A stretch of DNA of 64,000 bases from Tritonibacter aquimaris. GTDB taxonomy: Bacteria; Pseudomonadota; Alphaproteobacteria; Rhodobacterales; Rhodobacteraceae. Every line of letters begins with the position of its first letter. Positions within the stretch are counted from its first letter, which is position 1. The notes beneath the pieces were generated by a model. It was not told the DNA's origin, searched no databases, and saw only the letters and a list, made by a program, of their open reading frames with translations. The position numbers and the translations under genes are program-made. The stretch covers positions 372,001 through 436,000 of the forward strand of contig NZ_WIXK01000002.1 of assembly GCF_009617595.1 (NCBI RefSeq). The letters are read 5' to 3'. Below are positions 18,793-27,643 of this stretch, one piece after another.

Positions 18793-18807
18793 CAGCGCAT
18801 TTGGGGG

Positions 18808-18883
18808 TGCGCTCCCGCCGAGGGTTGCACATTTAACAAATGTGCCCCTCGTTGGGCCGGGCGCCGGGCTACCGCCCGGCGTG
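18808..18883 (+). repeat. Convergent-intergenic palindromic element, copy 1
   Basis: The element starts with the conserved box GCTCCCGCC (18811-18819). A stem follows in two parts: GAGGG/CCCTC enclosing GCACATTT/AAATGTGC with loop AAC. Then come the conserved GTTGGGC (18851-18857) and a second GC-rich stem GCCGGGC/GCCCGGC. It sits between the 3' ends of the DUF2798 gene and polA. The same flanking boxes recur at 18971, 36516, 39254 and 54652, with different stem sequences. A role as a bidirectional terminator or RNA-processing site is inference; there is no U-run. Confidence 0.7.
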
Positions 18884-18970
18884 GATGCTATTGCGGATGG
18901 CCTATGATGATTAAACCCATAGATGGTTAATCGGCGCGCACAAACCGCACCCGCGCACCGCAGGTGCCAC

Positions 18971-19016
18971 GCCCAACTGTGCAGGACGCATCAGCGTCCG
19001 AAGCGGGCGGGAGCAC
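18971..19016 (-). repeat. Convergent-intergenic palindromic element, copy 2 (inverted)
   Basis: Read on the minus strand, this copy has GTGCTCCCGCCC, a stem GGACGC-TGAT-GCGTCC, then GTTGGGC. It is in opposite orientation to copy 1, so each copy is read by one of the two converging genes (polA on the minus strand). Between the two copies lies another imperfect palindrome at 18909-18932 (GATTAA...TTAATC). Confidence 0.7.
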
Positions 19017-19026
19017 ACCCCTTGCG

Positions 19027-21825
19027 TTAATGCGCTTCGGCCCAGTTGAGGCCACGCCCCGCTTCCACCACAAGCTTCACATCCAGATGGACCACAGGAT
19101 CCGAGGCCCCCTCCATCACCGCTTTGGCAGCTGCAATCGTGTCATCGGCGGCCTCTTCTGGCACCTCAAACAGCAATTCGTCGTGCACCTGCAACAGCAT
19201 CCGCGCGGGCAGATGTGCAATTGCGTCCGGCATGCGGATCATGGCGCGCCGGATCACATCAGCGGCTGTGCCCTGGATCGGCGCGTTGATCGCCGCGCGT
19301 TTGGCAAAGCCTGCCCGCGGCCCTTTGGCGGCAATTTCCGGCGTATGGATTTTACGGCCAAACAGCGTCTCCACATAGCCATGCTCTTTGGCAAAGGCGA
19401 CGGTGTCGTCCATATAGCGGCGAATGCCGGGGAACCGTTCAAAATAGCGGTCAATAAAGCCCTGCGCCTCTTTGCGCGGGATGCGTAGATTGCGCGCCAG
19501 ACCAAAGCCCGAAATCCCGTAAATCACACCAAAGTTGATCGCCTTGGCCTGACGCCGGATATCGGGGGTCATCTCATCCATTGGCACATCAAACATCTCT
19601 GATGCGGTCATGGCGTGAATATCGTGACCCTGGGCAAAGGCGTCTTTCAGCGCATCAATCCCCGCCACATGGGCCAGGATGCGCAGCTCGATCTGGGAAT
19701 AATCCAGCGCCAGCAATACATTGCCGGGCCCCGCCACAAAAGCTTCGCGAATACGGCGGCCTTCTTCGCTGCGGATCGGAATGTTTTGCAGGTTGGGATC
19801 AGATGAGGCCATCCGCCCAGTGTTGGCACCGGTCTGCAGATAGGACGTATGCACCCGGCCGGTATCTGGGTTGATATGATCCTGCAACGCGTCGGTGTAG
19901 GTGGATTTAAGCTTTGAAAGTTGCCGCCAATCCAGCACCTTACCGGGCAGGTCATGTTCGGTGGCCAGATCTTCCAAAATATCGGCACCGGTGGAATATT
20001 TGCCGTTCTTGCCGCGTTTGCCGCCGGGCAGGGACATTTTATCAAACAGGATCTCGCCCAGCTGCGCGGGCGAGCCCACGTTGAAATCTTCCCCCGCGAG
20101 CGCGTGAATTTCTGATTCAAGTCCGGCCATTTTCTGGGCAAAGGAGTTTGACATCCGGCTCAGCGTGTCGCGATCCACTTTGATCCCGTGCATCTCCATC
20201 TGCGCCAGCACCGGCACCAGCGGGCGCTCCAGCGTTTCATAGACACGGGTCACCTGACGCTGATGCAGTTTGGGTTTGAACAGCTGCCACAGGCGCAGGG
20301 TGATATCAGCATCCTCGGCGGCATAGGCGGTGGCCTCATCGATGGCCACTTTGTCAAAGGTGATCGCGGATTTACCAGTGCCAAGCAGAGGTTTGATCGG
20401 GATCGGTTTGTGATCAAGATAGCGCTCAGACAGCGTGTCCATACCGTGCCCATGTTCGCCGCCATGCAAGGCATAAGACATCAGCATGGTGTCATCCACC
20501 GGGGCAACGCTCACGCCATAGCGGGTAAAGATCTTGGCATCATATTTGATGTTCTGGCCGATCTTGATGATCGCGGGATCTTCCAGCACCGGTTTCAGCA
20601 GCGCCAGCGCGTCCTCCAATGGCATCTGCCCCTCGGCCAGACCTTCGCTGCCAAACAGATCGTCACCCCCCGCCTTATGGGTCAGCGGGATATAACAGGC
20701 GGTGCCCGCCTCAACACAAAGCGAAATCCCCACCAGATCCACCTGCATCTCATCCAGGCCGGTGGTTTCGGTATCCACCGCAACCCAGCCGCGTTCACGG
20801 ATCTGGTCAATCCAAACCTGCAACGCCGCTGCATCGCGGACACATTCGTATTTCTCCGCCTCAAACGCCACGGCCTCGGGCGCGGCAATTTCTACCGCCG
20901 CTGGCGCATCTGCAATCACCGGAACCTCAAGGCCCAGCTGATCCGCCATCCGTTTTGACAGCGTGCGCAGCTCCATATCCGCAAGGAAGCTCAGCAGCGT
21001 ATCAGCCTCGGGCGCGCGCACTTCCAGCTCTTCAAGGCTGAAATCCAGCTCCATATTGCAATCCAGCTGCACCAGCTGTTTCGACAATTCAATCTGGTCA
21101 CGTTTTTCGATCAGGGTCTGGCGGCGTTTGGGCTGTTTGATCTCTTCGGCGCGATCCAAAAGTTCCTCAAGGGAGCCATATTCATTGATCAGCAAAGCCG
21201 CGGTCTTAATCCCGATCCCCGGCGCGCCCGGCACATTGTCCACGCTGTCGCCCGCAAGCGCCTGCACATCCACCACCCGTTCCGGGCCAACGCCGAATTT
21301 CTCCTCAACACCGTCGCGATCGATGCGTTTGTTTTTCATCGCGTCGAGCATCTCAACCCCGCCGCCCACAAGCTGCATCAGATCCTTGTCCGAGCTGATA
21401 ATGGTACAGCGCCCACCAGCGTCGCGCGCCTGACAGGCCAGGGTTGCAATGATATCATCCGCCTCAAAGCCTTCGACCTCTTTGCAGGCAATGTTGAAGG
21501 CGCGCGTTGCATCGCGGGTCAGCGGAAACTGCGGTCTCAGATCCTCGGGTGCGGGCGGGCGATTGGCCTTGTAGAGATCATAAAGATTGTTGCGAAAGCT
21601 CTTGCCGGAATGGTCAAAAATCACCGCCACATGGGTGGGTGCATCCGCCCCGTGATTGCCCGCCACATAGCGCTGCAGCATATTGCAAAACCCCGAAACC
21701 GCGCCAATCGGCAACCCATCGGATTTGCGCGTCAGCGGCGGCAGCGCGTGATACGCTCGGAAAATGAACGCTGAACCATCGATAAGATGCAGGTGACAGC
21801 CCGCGCCGAATTCAGTATTGCTCAT
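19027..21825 (-). CDS. polA: DNA polymerase I
   Basis: A 932-residue family A polymerase of normal length. N-terminal 5'-3' exonuclease (flap endonuclease) domain: LHLIDGSAFIFRAYHALPPL, ADDIIATLA, GDSVDNVPGAPGIGIKTA. Middle 3'-5' exonuclease domain with DTETTGLDEMQVDLVGIS (the DxE motif intact) and a conserved YAAEDADITLRL. C-terminal polymerase domain with LALDYSQIELRILAH (motif A), RRQAKAINFGVIYGIS (motif B) and LQVHDELLFEV (motif C). It fills gaps in repair and removes Okazaki RNA primers. The ATG ending at 21825 is preferred to the in-frame TTG 15 bases upstream. Only 38 bases separate its start from the divergent secreted hypothetical, so the promoters must overlap. Confidence 0.96.
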   Translation of the reverse strand: MSNTEFGAGCHLHLIDGSAFIFRAYHALPPLTRKSDGLPIGAVSGFCNMLQRYVAGNHGADAPTHVAVIFDHSGKSFRNNLYDLYKANRPPAPEDLRPQFPLTRDATRAFNIACKEVEGFEADDIIATLACQARDAGGRCTIISSDKDLMQLVGGGVEMLDAMKNKRIDRDGVEEKFGVGPERVVDVQALAGDSVDNVPGAPGIGIKTAALLINEYGSLEELLDRAEEIKQPKRRQTLIEKRDQIELSKQLVQLDCNMELDFSLEELEVRAPEADTLLSFLADMELRTLSKRMADQLGLEVPVIADAPAAVEIAAPEAVAFEAEKYECVRDAAALQVWIDQIRERGWVAVDTETTGLDEMQVDLVGISLCVEAGTACYIPLTHKAGGDDLFGSEGLAEGQMPLEDALALLKPVLEDPAIIKIGQNIKYDAKIFTRYGVSVAPVDDTMLMSYALHGGEHGHGMDTLSERYLDHKPIPIKPLLGTGKSAITFDKVAIDEATAYAAEDADITLRLWQLFKPKLHQRQVTRVYETLERPLVPVLAQMEMHGIKVDRDTLSRMSNSFAQKMAGLESEIHALAGEDFNVGSPAQLGEILFDKMSLPGGKRGKNGKYSTGADILEDLATEHDLPGKVLDWRQLSKLKSTYTDALQDHINPDTGRVHTSYLQTGANTGRMASSDPNLQNIPIRSEEGRRIREAFVAGPGNVLLALDYSQIELRILAHVAGIDALKDAFAQGHDIHAMTASEMFDVPMDEMTPDIRRQAKAINFGVIYGISGFGLARNLRIPRKEAQGFIDRYFERFPGIRRYMDDTVAFAKEHGYVETLFGRKIHTPEIAAKGPRAGFAKRAAINAPIQGTAADVIRRAMIRMPDAIAHLPARMLLQVHDELLFEVPEEAADDTIAAAKAVMEGASDPVVHLDVKLVVEAGRGLNWAEAH

Positions 21826-21863
21826 GCCATTATTCTCCAAGTCCGTTTGATTGAGTTACTGAC

Positions 21864-22415
21864 ATGTTCCGATTTGTTCTTCTAGTCGCTCTTTGCATCT
21901 TTACGCAGCCTGCTGCGCTCATGGCCGCCGGTGGTGCCAGCTTCCGCGTGCCGCAAGTGCTGGAAAAACAAGAACAAACCGAAAACCTGCAGGCCCTGCT
22001 GCCCCCCTGTTACAACACGTCCGAAGCGGGCCAGCCCTGCGTGCGGGTTCTGGCCTGTATTGGCGATGAAGGGGTCTATTTCGATGGTCAGGCCCGCGGC
22101 GAAGGGGTGGGAATCATCTTGGGGCGCACCAACACAGGTCTGCAATGTTCCGGCCATTGGGGCGCGCATGAGCAGCTTGGCGCTGGTCGGGCACGGCTGA
22201 AATGTGGGGATGGCTCGCAGTTTCACCTGAATTTTGCCTCCCGCGATGGCGACACCGGCACCACCATCAGCTCTGGCAAAGACAGCCAGGGCCGGATGAT
22301 CCGCGCCTGGTCCGGGGCCAATGTGCTGCATTTCCTTGATCAGGGCGACAATATGCCTAATCTGAAATGTGGCGATCTGATGGTGCCGCTGAAAGCAACT
22401 GCCCAGGCGCAATAA
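21864..22415 (+). CDS. Secreted hypothetical protein
   Basis: 183 residues. It begins with a clear signal peptide (FVLLVALCIFTQPAALMAAG, cleavage near residues 21-23), so the protein is probably periplasmic. The mature part has six cysteines, in CYNTSEAGQPC, LACIGDEG, QCSGHW, LKCGDG and LKCGDL, which would allow disulfides. It has a beta-rich pattern with GEGVGIILGRT and GDTGTTISSGKDSQGRMI. I do not recognise a family. It diverges from polA with 38 bases between starts. No enzymatic motif is visible. Confidence 0.6.
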   Translation: MFRFVLLVALCIFTQPAALMAAGGASFRVPQVLEKQEQTENLQALLPPCYNTSEAGQPCVRVLACIGDEGVYFDGQARGEGVGIILGRTNTGLQCSGHWGAHEQLGAGRARLKCGDGSQFHLNFASRDGDTGTTISSGKDSQGRMIRAWSGANVLHFLDQGDNMPNLKCGDLMVPLKATAQAQ

Positions 22416-22613
22416 GCGCGCCTGCCCCCCCATTCTGTTTTCCCATTTTTCAATAACGGTATTTGCACGCGTCCTGCGCGTTGGCCTGCTGGTGTCGCCG
22501 GTCGCTCAGGCACAAGAGGTTCTCGACCGCAGCGCGGAACTGATTTCCGAGATCTGCCCACAGGCGACTGACCTGCTGTCCTGACGCAGCAACACACAAA
22601 GAGGCTAAAAAAC

Positions 22614-22647
22614 AAAACGCGCCAGCGGATAAACCGGGGCGCGTTTT
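22614..22647 (-). terminator. Hairpin terminator between converging genes
   Basis: A 10-bp perfect stem AAAACGCGCC / GGCGCGTTTT with a 14-base loop. On the minus strand the stem is followed by TTTTGTTTTTT, so it should end transcription of the zinc-finger gene. It can also act on the plus strand, where TTTT closes the stem. It is different in sequence from the GCTCCCGCC element family. Confidence 0.7.
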
Positions 22648-22673
22648 CATGTCGCTCAGGCTGTTGTCTTTAC

Positions 22674-22865
22674 TCAGGCCGCAGCAGCAAGACGATCAAC
22701 ATGATCCTTGTGAATGTATTTGCAGTCACAATAGGGGCATTCCACATAACCCACGTCCTTGGGGATTTGCAGGTAAACCCGCGGATGGCCCAGGGCTCCT
22801 TCTCCGCCGTCACAGACGACGCGATAACTATCCACAATCTTTGTTTCAGGCGCTTGCACGGTCAT
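22674..22865 (-). CDS. Zinc-finger (zf-CHCC) mini-protein, NDUFS6-like
   Basis: 63 residues. The metal-binding pattern is visible: VVCDGGEGALGHPRVYLQI followed by VECPYCDCKYI, giving the C-x8-H-x14-C-x2-C spacing of the zf-CHCC domain. The family includes the mitochondrial complex I subunit NDUFS6 and its alphaproteobacterial counterparts, so a role with respiratory complex I is plausible, although no nuo gene is nearby. The ATG ending at 22865 is used, with AAGGATCGCC upstream; the longer open frame starting at 23027 overlaps the neighbouring ABC gene. A hairpin terminator lies 26 bases downstream. Confidence 0.85.
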   Translation of the reverse strand: MTVQAPETKIVDSYRVVCDGGEGALGHPRVYLQIPKDVGYVECPYCDCKYIHKDHVDRLAAAA

Positions 22866-22948
22866 TGCTGGCGATCCTTGTTCTTTTCCGCTAGGCGTGA
22901 TTTTCAGATGGGCGCAATTATGAGCCAAAATCAGGGGCAAGTATAGCA

Positions 22949-23881
22949 ATGAATGACGCCGCGATCCGAATCCAATCTCTGCGCAAGACCTATGGCGGGC
23001 GCAAAGGGCAGCCGGAAAAACACGCATTGAAAGGAATTGACCTCGACGTGCCGCGCGGCTCGGTCTTTGGTCTGCTGGGGCCCAATGGCGCAGGCAAATC
23101 CACCTTGATCAATATCCTTGCAGGTCTTGTGCTGAAAACCAGCGGCAAGGTTTCGATCTGGGGCTTTGATCAGGATGAAAACCCGCGCCAGTCGCGCGCG
23201 GCCATTGGGGTTATGCCTCAGGAATTAAACCTGGATCCCTTCTTTACCCCCTTTGGCGCGCTTGAGGTGCAGGCGGGTCTTTACGGCGTGCCCAAGGCGC
23301 AGCGCAAAAGCGCACAAATCCTGCGGATGATCGGGCTTGAAGACAAAGCCGACGCCTATGCCCGCACGCTGTCTGGCGGGATGCGCCGCAGGCTTTTGCT
23401 GGGCAAGGCGCTGGTGCATCATCCCAATATTTTGGTGCTCGATGAACCCACCGCCGGGGTGGATATTGAGCTGCGCCAGATGCTGTGGGAAAATATCCGC
23501 AAATTGAACGATCAGGGCATGACCATCATCCTGACCACCCATTATCTCGAAGAAGCCGAAGAAATGTGCGACGAGATCGCCATTATCAACCAGGGTGAAA
23601 TGGTGGCGCGCGACACCACGGCCAATTTGCTGGGTCGTATGGATCAACGCACGATGGTGGTGCATCCGGCTACGCCGGTTGTGGATCTGCCGCAGGGCGC
23701 GGGGATTGAATCAGAGCTGCGCGGCGATGGTGCCGTTGTGCTGCGTTACCGCAGCCAGGTGACCACCGCAGAAATGGTGCTGGAAACCGTGCGCGGTGCC
23801 GGGATTTCCATTCGTGACGTCAAAACCGAAGAGGCCGATCTCGAAGACGTGTTCCTCTCGCTGACGTCTTCGGTGGCATAA
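22949..23881 (+). CDS. ABC transporter ATP-binding protein (ABC-2 type, YadG/CcmA-like)
   Basis: 310 residues. All ABC motifs are intact: Walker A GPNGAGKST (about 44-52), Q-loop GVMPQELNLD, signature LSGGMRRRLLLGKAL, Walker B ILVLDEPTAGVD, and the H-loop TTHYLEEAE. The roughly 80-residue C-terminal extension is typical of exporter-type DrrA/YadG proteins. Such ATPases normally pair with an ABC-2 permease encoded directly beside them. None is present here: the next gene is an unrelated-looking polytopic protein after a 31-base perfect hairpin. The permease may be elsewhere. It diverges from the zinc-finger gene, with 83 bases between starts. Confidence 0.88.
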   Translation: MNDAAIRIQSLRKTYGGRKGQPEKHALKGIDLDVPRGSVFGLLGPNGAGKSTLINILAGLVLKTSGKVSIWGFDQDENPRQSRAAIGVMPQELNLDPFFTPFGALEVQAGLYGVPKAQRKSAQILRMIGLEDKADAYARTLSGGMRRRLLLGKALVHHPNILVLDEPTAGVDIELRQMLWENIRKLNDQGMTIILTTHYLEEAEEMCDEIAIINQGEMVARDTTANLLGRMDQRTMVVHPATPVVDLPQGAGIESELRGDGAVVLRYRSQVTTAEMVLETVRGAGISIRDVKTEEADLEDVFLSLTSSVA

Positions 23882-23941
23882 CACCGCCCTGTTGCGCGGG
23901 GGGCGCACGCCCTGTAGGAAGAAATTAACCTATAAAAACAA

Positions 23942-23972
23942 CAAGGTAGGTTTCGCTGCGAAACCTACCTTG
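23942..23972 (+). terminator. Perfect 14-bp hairpin, likely terminator of the ABC gene
   Basis: CAAGGTAGGTTTCG / CGAAACCTACCTTG with a 3-base loop CTG, a perfect inverted repeat 60 bases after the ABC gene stop. On the plus strand no U-run follows. On the minus strand the stem is followed by TTGTTTTTATA, but no minus-strand gene is close. Termination or RNA 3'-end protection is likely, but the exact role is uncertain. Confidence 0.55.
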
Positions 23973-24081
23973 ATTGCTGCACGCGCGGTTTTTGTGTCGT
24001 GTTGATCACAGCATTGCCATTTGTTGTTGTTCTGGAACTGTGTCCAGAACAGCGCGAACAGTGGCAATAGGGCTGGGGCAT

Positions 24082-24867
24082 ATGCAGATTTTGATGGGAC
24101 TCAATACGCTGAGCGCGCGGTTTTTGGGGCTGGTTGGCCTTTTGGCTGCTGCGCTGGCAATCGAAATGGAAATCCGCACGGTATTTTTCCTGGATCCCAC
24201 CGCAACCTATATGGTGGCCTCCTATGTGCTCGCGATGAGCCTGCTGTTCCTGTCGCCCAAATTGCACCGCTGGACCTTGCAGCTCACCCGGCGTTTTGGC
24301 CCGCGCATCCTGCTCGCCAAAGGCTGTGGCATTTGGTTTGGTCTTGTGGCGCTGTTTCTTTTTGCCGCCCGCGATGAGGTGATCTCTCCGGCGCATCCCG
24401 AATTTCCCGCACCCTATGGTGAATTGTTGACTGACACGGTGGTGGCGCAGCTGCTGCTCTGGAGCCTGATTGTGCTGGTGGTGACGGTGTTCCCCTTTGG
24501 CCTGTCTTACCGGCTGGCCCGCGAAGAACGCGAAGAAGAGATGCCAGATCGCACAGGGGTTTCGCTGCTAAACCTTTTGTCCTGGGGGCCGCTTGTGGTG
24601 GCGACGGTGGTGGCGGCCTGGGGGCAATGGGGGATCGAGGTTGCCCCCTCCGCCGCCTATCAAGCCTGGGTGCAGGGGCGGCTTTTGCTGCTGTTGCCCG
24701 CGATTTTTGTGGCACTTTTCCTCTGGCCGCTGTGGGCCAACCACCGCCCGCGCCCGCCGCTGCATGTACTGGTGCGTGGCGTTATCTGGGTGGTGCTGTT
24801 CCTGTTTGTGGCGGGAAATCTGCTTTATGGTGTGTTGCCCTGGGCCTGGGATCTGCTGCAGCGTTGA
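24082..24867 (+). CDS. Polytopic membrane protein of unknown function
   Basis: About 261 residues with seven hydrophobic segments: near residues 10-31, 44-62, 75-96, 116-141, 160-178, 193-214 and 226-250. The short soluble loops contain RLAREEREEEMPDRTG. No ABC-2 permease signature is evident and I do not recognise the family. The ATG at 24082 was chosen because the first membrane helix begins there; the longer open frame from 23974 runs through the hairpin and is unlikely. Its position after an orphan ABC ATPase raises, but does not prove, a functional link. Confidence 0.55.
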   Translation: MQILMGLNTLSARFLGLVGLLAAALAIEMEIRTVFFLDPTATYMVASYVLAMSLLFLSPKLHRWTLQLTRRFGPRILLAKGCGIWFGLVALFLFAARDEVISPAHPEFPAPYGELLTDTVVAQLLLWSLIVLVVTVFPFGLSYRLAREEREEEMPDRTGVSLLNLLSWGPLVVATVVAAWGQWGIEVAPSAAYQAWVQGRLLLLLPAIFVALFLWPLWANHRPRPPLHVLVRGVIWVVLFLFVAGNLLYGVLPWAWDLLQR

Positions 24868-24977
24868 GTAGAAAAGCTGAATAAGGGCTGCACTTGGTTA
24901 AGGTGGTTCCCCAACGGTGCCTTAGGCTGTAGAAGGCCTGTGACCAATTCATAGCCCCACAGTGCCGGAGCAATTTT

Positions 24978-26498
24978 ATGCCAACACCTAAACCCGTTGT
25001 TCTTTGTATTCTTGATGGCTGGGGCAGCTCGGATGGGGTTGCGGCCAACGCGCCGCATCTGGCTGAGACGCCGACCTTTGATGCGATTATGGCCAAAGGT
25101 CCGCAGGCGCAGCTTATCACCCATGGTCCCGATGTTGGCCTGCCCACCGGGCAGATGGGCAACTCTGAGGTGGGCCATACCAATATTGGCGCGGGCCGGG
25201 TTGTGGCGATGGATCTGGGCCAGATCGATCTGGCGATCGAGGATGGATCCTTCTTTGATAACAATGCCTTGCAGGCGTTCATTGCGCGTCTCAAAGAAAC
25301 TGGCGGTGCCGCGCATCTGATGGGGTTGGTGTCCGATGGCGGGGTGCATGGCCATGTGACCCATATCCTTGCCGCCGTAAAAGCCATCCGCGATGCGGGG
25401 GTGCCGGTCTATCTGCATGCGATGACAGATGGGCGTGATGTGGCTCCGAAATCGGCGCTGGGTTATGTTGCTGAACTTGAAGAGAAAATGGCAGCAGGTG
25501 CCAAGATCGCAACCGTCACCGGCCGCTATTACGCGATGGACCGCGACAACCGCTGGGAGCGGGTCAGCCAGGCCTATGAGGCGATGATCAAAGGCGCGGG
25601 GCAATTCACAGCGGCCAGCGCAGTTGAGGCCATCGAGGGGTCATATGGGCGCGATGAGCTGGATGAATTTGTTAAAGCCACGGTGATTGATGGCTTTGAA
25701 GGTGTCAAAGACGGCGATGGTATCTTTTGTCTTAACTTCCGCGCCGACCGCGCGCGTGAGATCCTGCGCGCCATGGGTGAGCCGGGTTTTGCAGAGTTTG
25801 AAACTGGCACCCGTCCAGAGCTCGCTGGGCTGTTGGGCATGGTGGAATACTCGGACGGGCACAACACCTATATGACCACCGCCTATCCCAAGCGTGAGAT
25901 CGTCAACACCCTGGGCGCATGGGTTGCCAAACAGGGCAAGCGTCAGTTCCGTCTGGCCGAAACCGAGAAATACCCGCATGTGACCTTCTTTTTGAACGGG
26001 GGGGTGGAAACACCTTATGAAGGCGAAGACCGTTTCATGCCCAAATCGCCCAAGGTGGCGACCTATGATTTGCAGCCGGAAATGTCCGCCCCCGAAGTGA
26101 CCGCAAAATTTGTTGAGGCGATCGAGGCGGGTTATGACCTGATTGTGACCAATTATGCCAACCCCGATATGGTGGGCCACACCGGCGATCTGCAGGCGGC
26201 GATGAAAGCCTGCGAAGCGGTGGATCAGGGGCTGGCACAGGTTGTGGCCGCGCTCGAAAAAGCGGGTGGTGCAATGATTGTCACCGCAGATCACGGCAAC
26301 TGCGAAGTGATGGTGGACCCGGACACCGGCGGTGCCCATACGGCCCATACCACCAATCTGGTGCCGGTTGCGCTGGTGGGTGGCCCTGAAGGTGCGGCGC
26401 TGAAAAACGGCCGTCTTGCGGATCTTGCCCCGACCATTCTTGATCTGATGGGGCTGGAACAGCCTGCAGAGATGACCGGGGAGAGCCTGCTGAAATGA
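24978..26498 (+). CDS. gpmI: 2,3-bisphosphoglycerate-independent phosphoglycerate mutase
   Basis: A 506-residue manganese-dependent enzyme that interconverts 3- and 2-phosphoglycerate in glycolysis. It starts LCILDGWG (metal ligand Asp13). The catalytic serine is Ser63 in TGQMGNSEVGHTNIGAGRVV. Further metal-site motifs are seen in LNFRADRAREI, NYANPDMVGHTGD and TADHGNCE, and the C-terminus contains HTAHTTNLVPV. Length is normal for the family. It opens an operon with envC and ctpA: its stop overlaps the next ATG as ATGA. The upstream 110 bases carry the likely promoter and GGAG at 24967. Confidence 0.96.
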   Translation: MPTPKPVVLCILDGWGSSDGVAANAPHLAETPTFDAIMAKGPQAQLITHGPDVGLPTGQMGNSEVGHTNIGAGRVVAMDLGQIDLAIEDGSFFDNNALQAFIARLKETGGAAHLMGLVSDGGVHGHVTHILAAVKAIRDAGVPVYLHAMTDGRDVAPKSALGYVAELEEKMAAGAKIATVTGRYYAMDRDNRWERVSQAYEAMIKGAGQFTAASAVEAIEGSYGRDELDEFVKATVIDGFEGVKDGDGIFCLNFRADRAREILRAMGEPGFAEFETGTRPELAGLLGMVEYSDGHNTYMTTAYPKREIVNTLGAWVAKQGKRQFRLAETEKYPHVTFFLNGGVETPYEGEDRFMPKSPKVATYDLQPEMSAPEVTAKFVEAIEAGYDLIVTNYANPDMVGHTGDLQAAMKACEAVDQGLAQVVAALEKAGGAMIVTADHGNCEVMVDPDTGGAHTAHTTNLVPVALVGGPEGAALKNGRLADLAPTILDLMGLEQPAEMTGESLLK

Positions 26499-27643
26499 TC
26501 TGGCGCGCGGCGCTCTTTTCCCTGTTGGCCGGTTTCTTTGGGGTCTGCGCTGGTCAGATGGCCCAGGCGCAGGATCCTGCGGCTATGGCCGAGGCTGCTG
26601 CCGCGCGTCTAGAGGCGGCAGGTGTGCAGCTTCAGGAGGCCGAGGGCGCGCGCAACCGGGTGAAAGCGCTGACCGAGACGGTGCAGGCCTATGAAGATGG
26701 GCTTGCGGCCATGCGCGATGGTTTGCGCCGGGTGGCGCGCCGCGAAACCGCGCTGAGCGCGCAGCTTAAGGCGCGCGAAGAGGAGGTTGCAGACCTTCTT
26801 GGCATTATTCAGACCATCGAAACTTCAGAGCCGCCGGTGCTGATGCTGCATCCTTCTGGTCCTTTGGGGGCGGCGCGTTCAGCGATGATGCTGGCGGAGG
26901 TGACACCGGGGGTGCAGGCGCGGGTGGATGCGCTGAAACGTGACCTTGATGAGGTGAAAACCCTGCGCCTCTTGCAGCAAAATGCGCTGGGCAGCCTGCA
27001 AGAGGGGCTGCAGGGTGTGCAGGACGCGCGTACCTCGCTATCAGAAGCCATTGCCGATCGTACTGATTTGCCGCGTCGTTTCACCGAGGATCCGGTGCGC
27101 ACCGCGATCCTGATTTCATCAACCGAGACGCTTTCTGGCTTTGCTGATGGGCTGTCAGAAATCGCCGGTGGTGAGATCGCAGCTGAGACCGGTGACATCA
27201 GTGATCTGCGCGGAGAGCTGCCCTTGCCGGTGCAGGGGCTGGTGCTGCGGGGCTATGGTCAGCGCGATGCAGCGGGGATTGCGCGACCGGGGTTGTTGGT
27301 TGCAGCGCGGGCGCGGGCGCTGGTGGAAAGCCCCACCGCGGCCACGATTCGCTATCGCGGGCCGCTTTTGGATCTGGGCAATGTGGTGATTCTGGAGCCG
27401 CAGCCGGACACGTTGTTTGTGTTGTCGGGGCTTGCGGAAGTGTTTGGTGAGACCGGGCAGGTCATTCCTGCGGGCACGCCTGTGGGTTTGATGGGCGGGG
27501 AGCTGCTGCAAGCGGACGCTATTTTGTCACTAAGCGGTGAAGGGGCTGGAACTGATCGTTCAGAAACGCTCTATATAGAAGTGAGAATGGATAATAGTCC
27601 GGTGGACCCGGAAACCTGGTTCCAAACCGGCAAGAACGGATGA
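26495..27643 (+). CDS. EnvC-like murein hydrolase activator (coiled coil plus degenerate M23 domain)
   Basis: 382 residues with a signal peptide (WRAALFSLLAGFFGVCAGQMAQAQ), then a long periplasmic coiled coil (about residues 30-220), then a LytM/peptidase M23 domain starting LPLPVQGLVLRGYGQRD. The zinc-binding residues of active M23 enzymes are missing: the usual His after the G-K-G step is absent (RPGLLVAARARALVESP) and there is no HxH. This is the EnvC/NlpD pattern of proteins that activate amidases rather than cut peptidoglycan. It lies between gpmI and ctpA with 4-base overlaps on both sides, an arrangement common in alphaproteobacteria. Confidence 0.88.
   Translation: MIWRAALFSLLAGFFGVCAGQMAQAQDPAAMAEAAAARLEAAGVQLQEAEGARNRVKALTETVQAYEDGLAAMRDGLRRVARRETALSAQLKAREEEVADLLGIIQTIETSEPPVLMLHPSGPLGAARSAMMLAEVTPGVQARVDALKRDLDEVKTLRLLQQNALGSLQEGLQGVQDARTSLSEAIADRTDLPRRFTEDPVRTAILISSTETLSGFADGLSEIAGGEIAAETGDISDLRGELPLPVQGLVLRGYGQRDAAGIARPGLLVAARARALVESPTAATIRYRGPLLDLGNVVILEPQPDTLFVLSGLAEVFGETGQVIPAGTPVGLMGGELLQADAILSLSGEGAGTDRSETLYIEVRMDNSPVDPETWFQTGKNG

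Noticed and set aside
18808-19016. Insertion-sequence remnant between DUF2798 and polA
   Set aside because: No transposase fragment or target duplication; the inverted boxes are explained by two opposite copies of the intergenic element.
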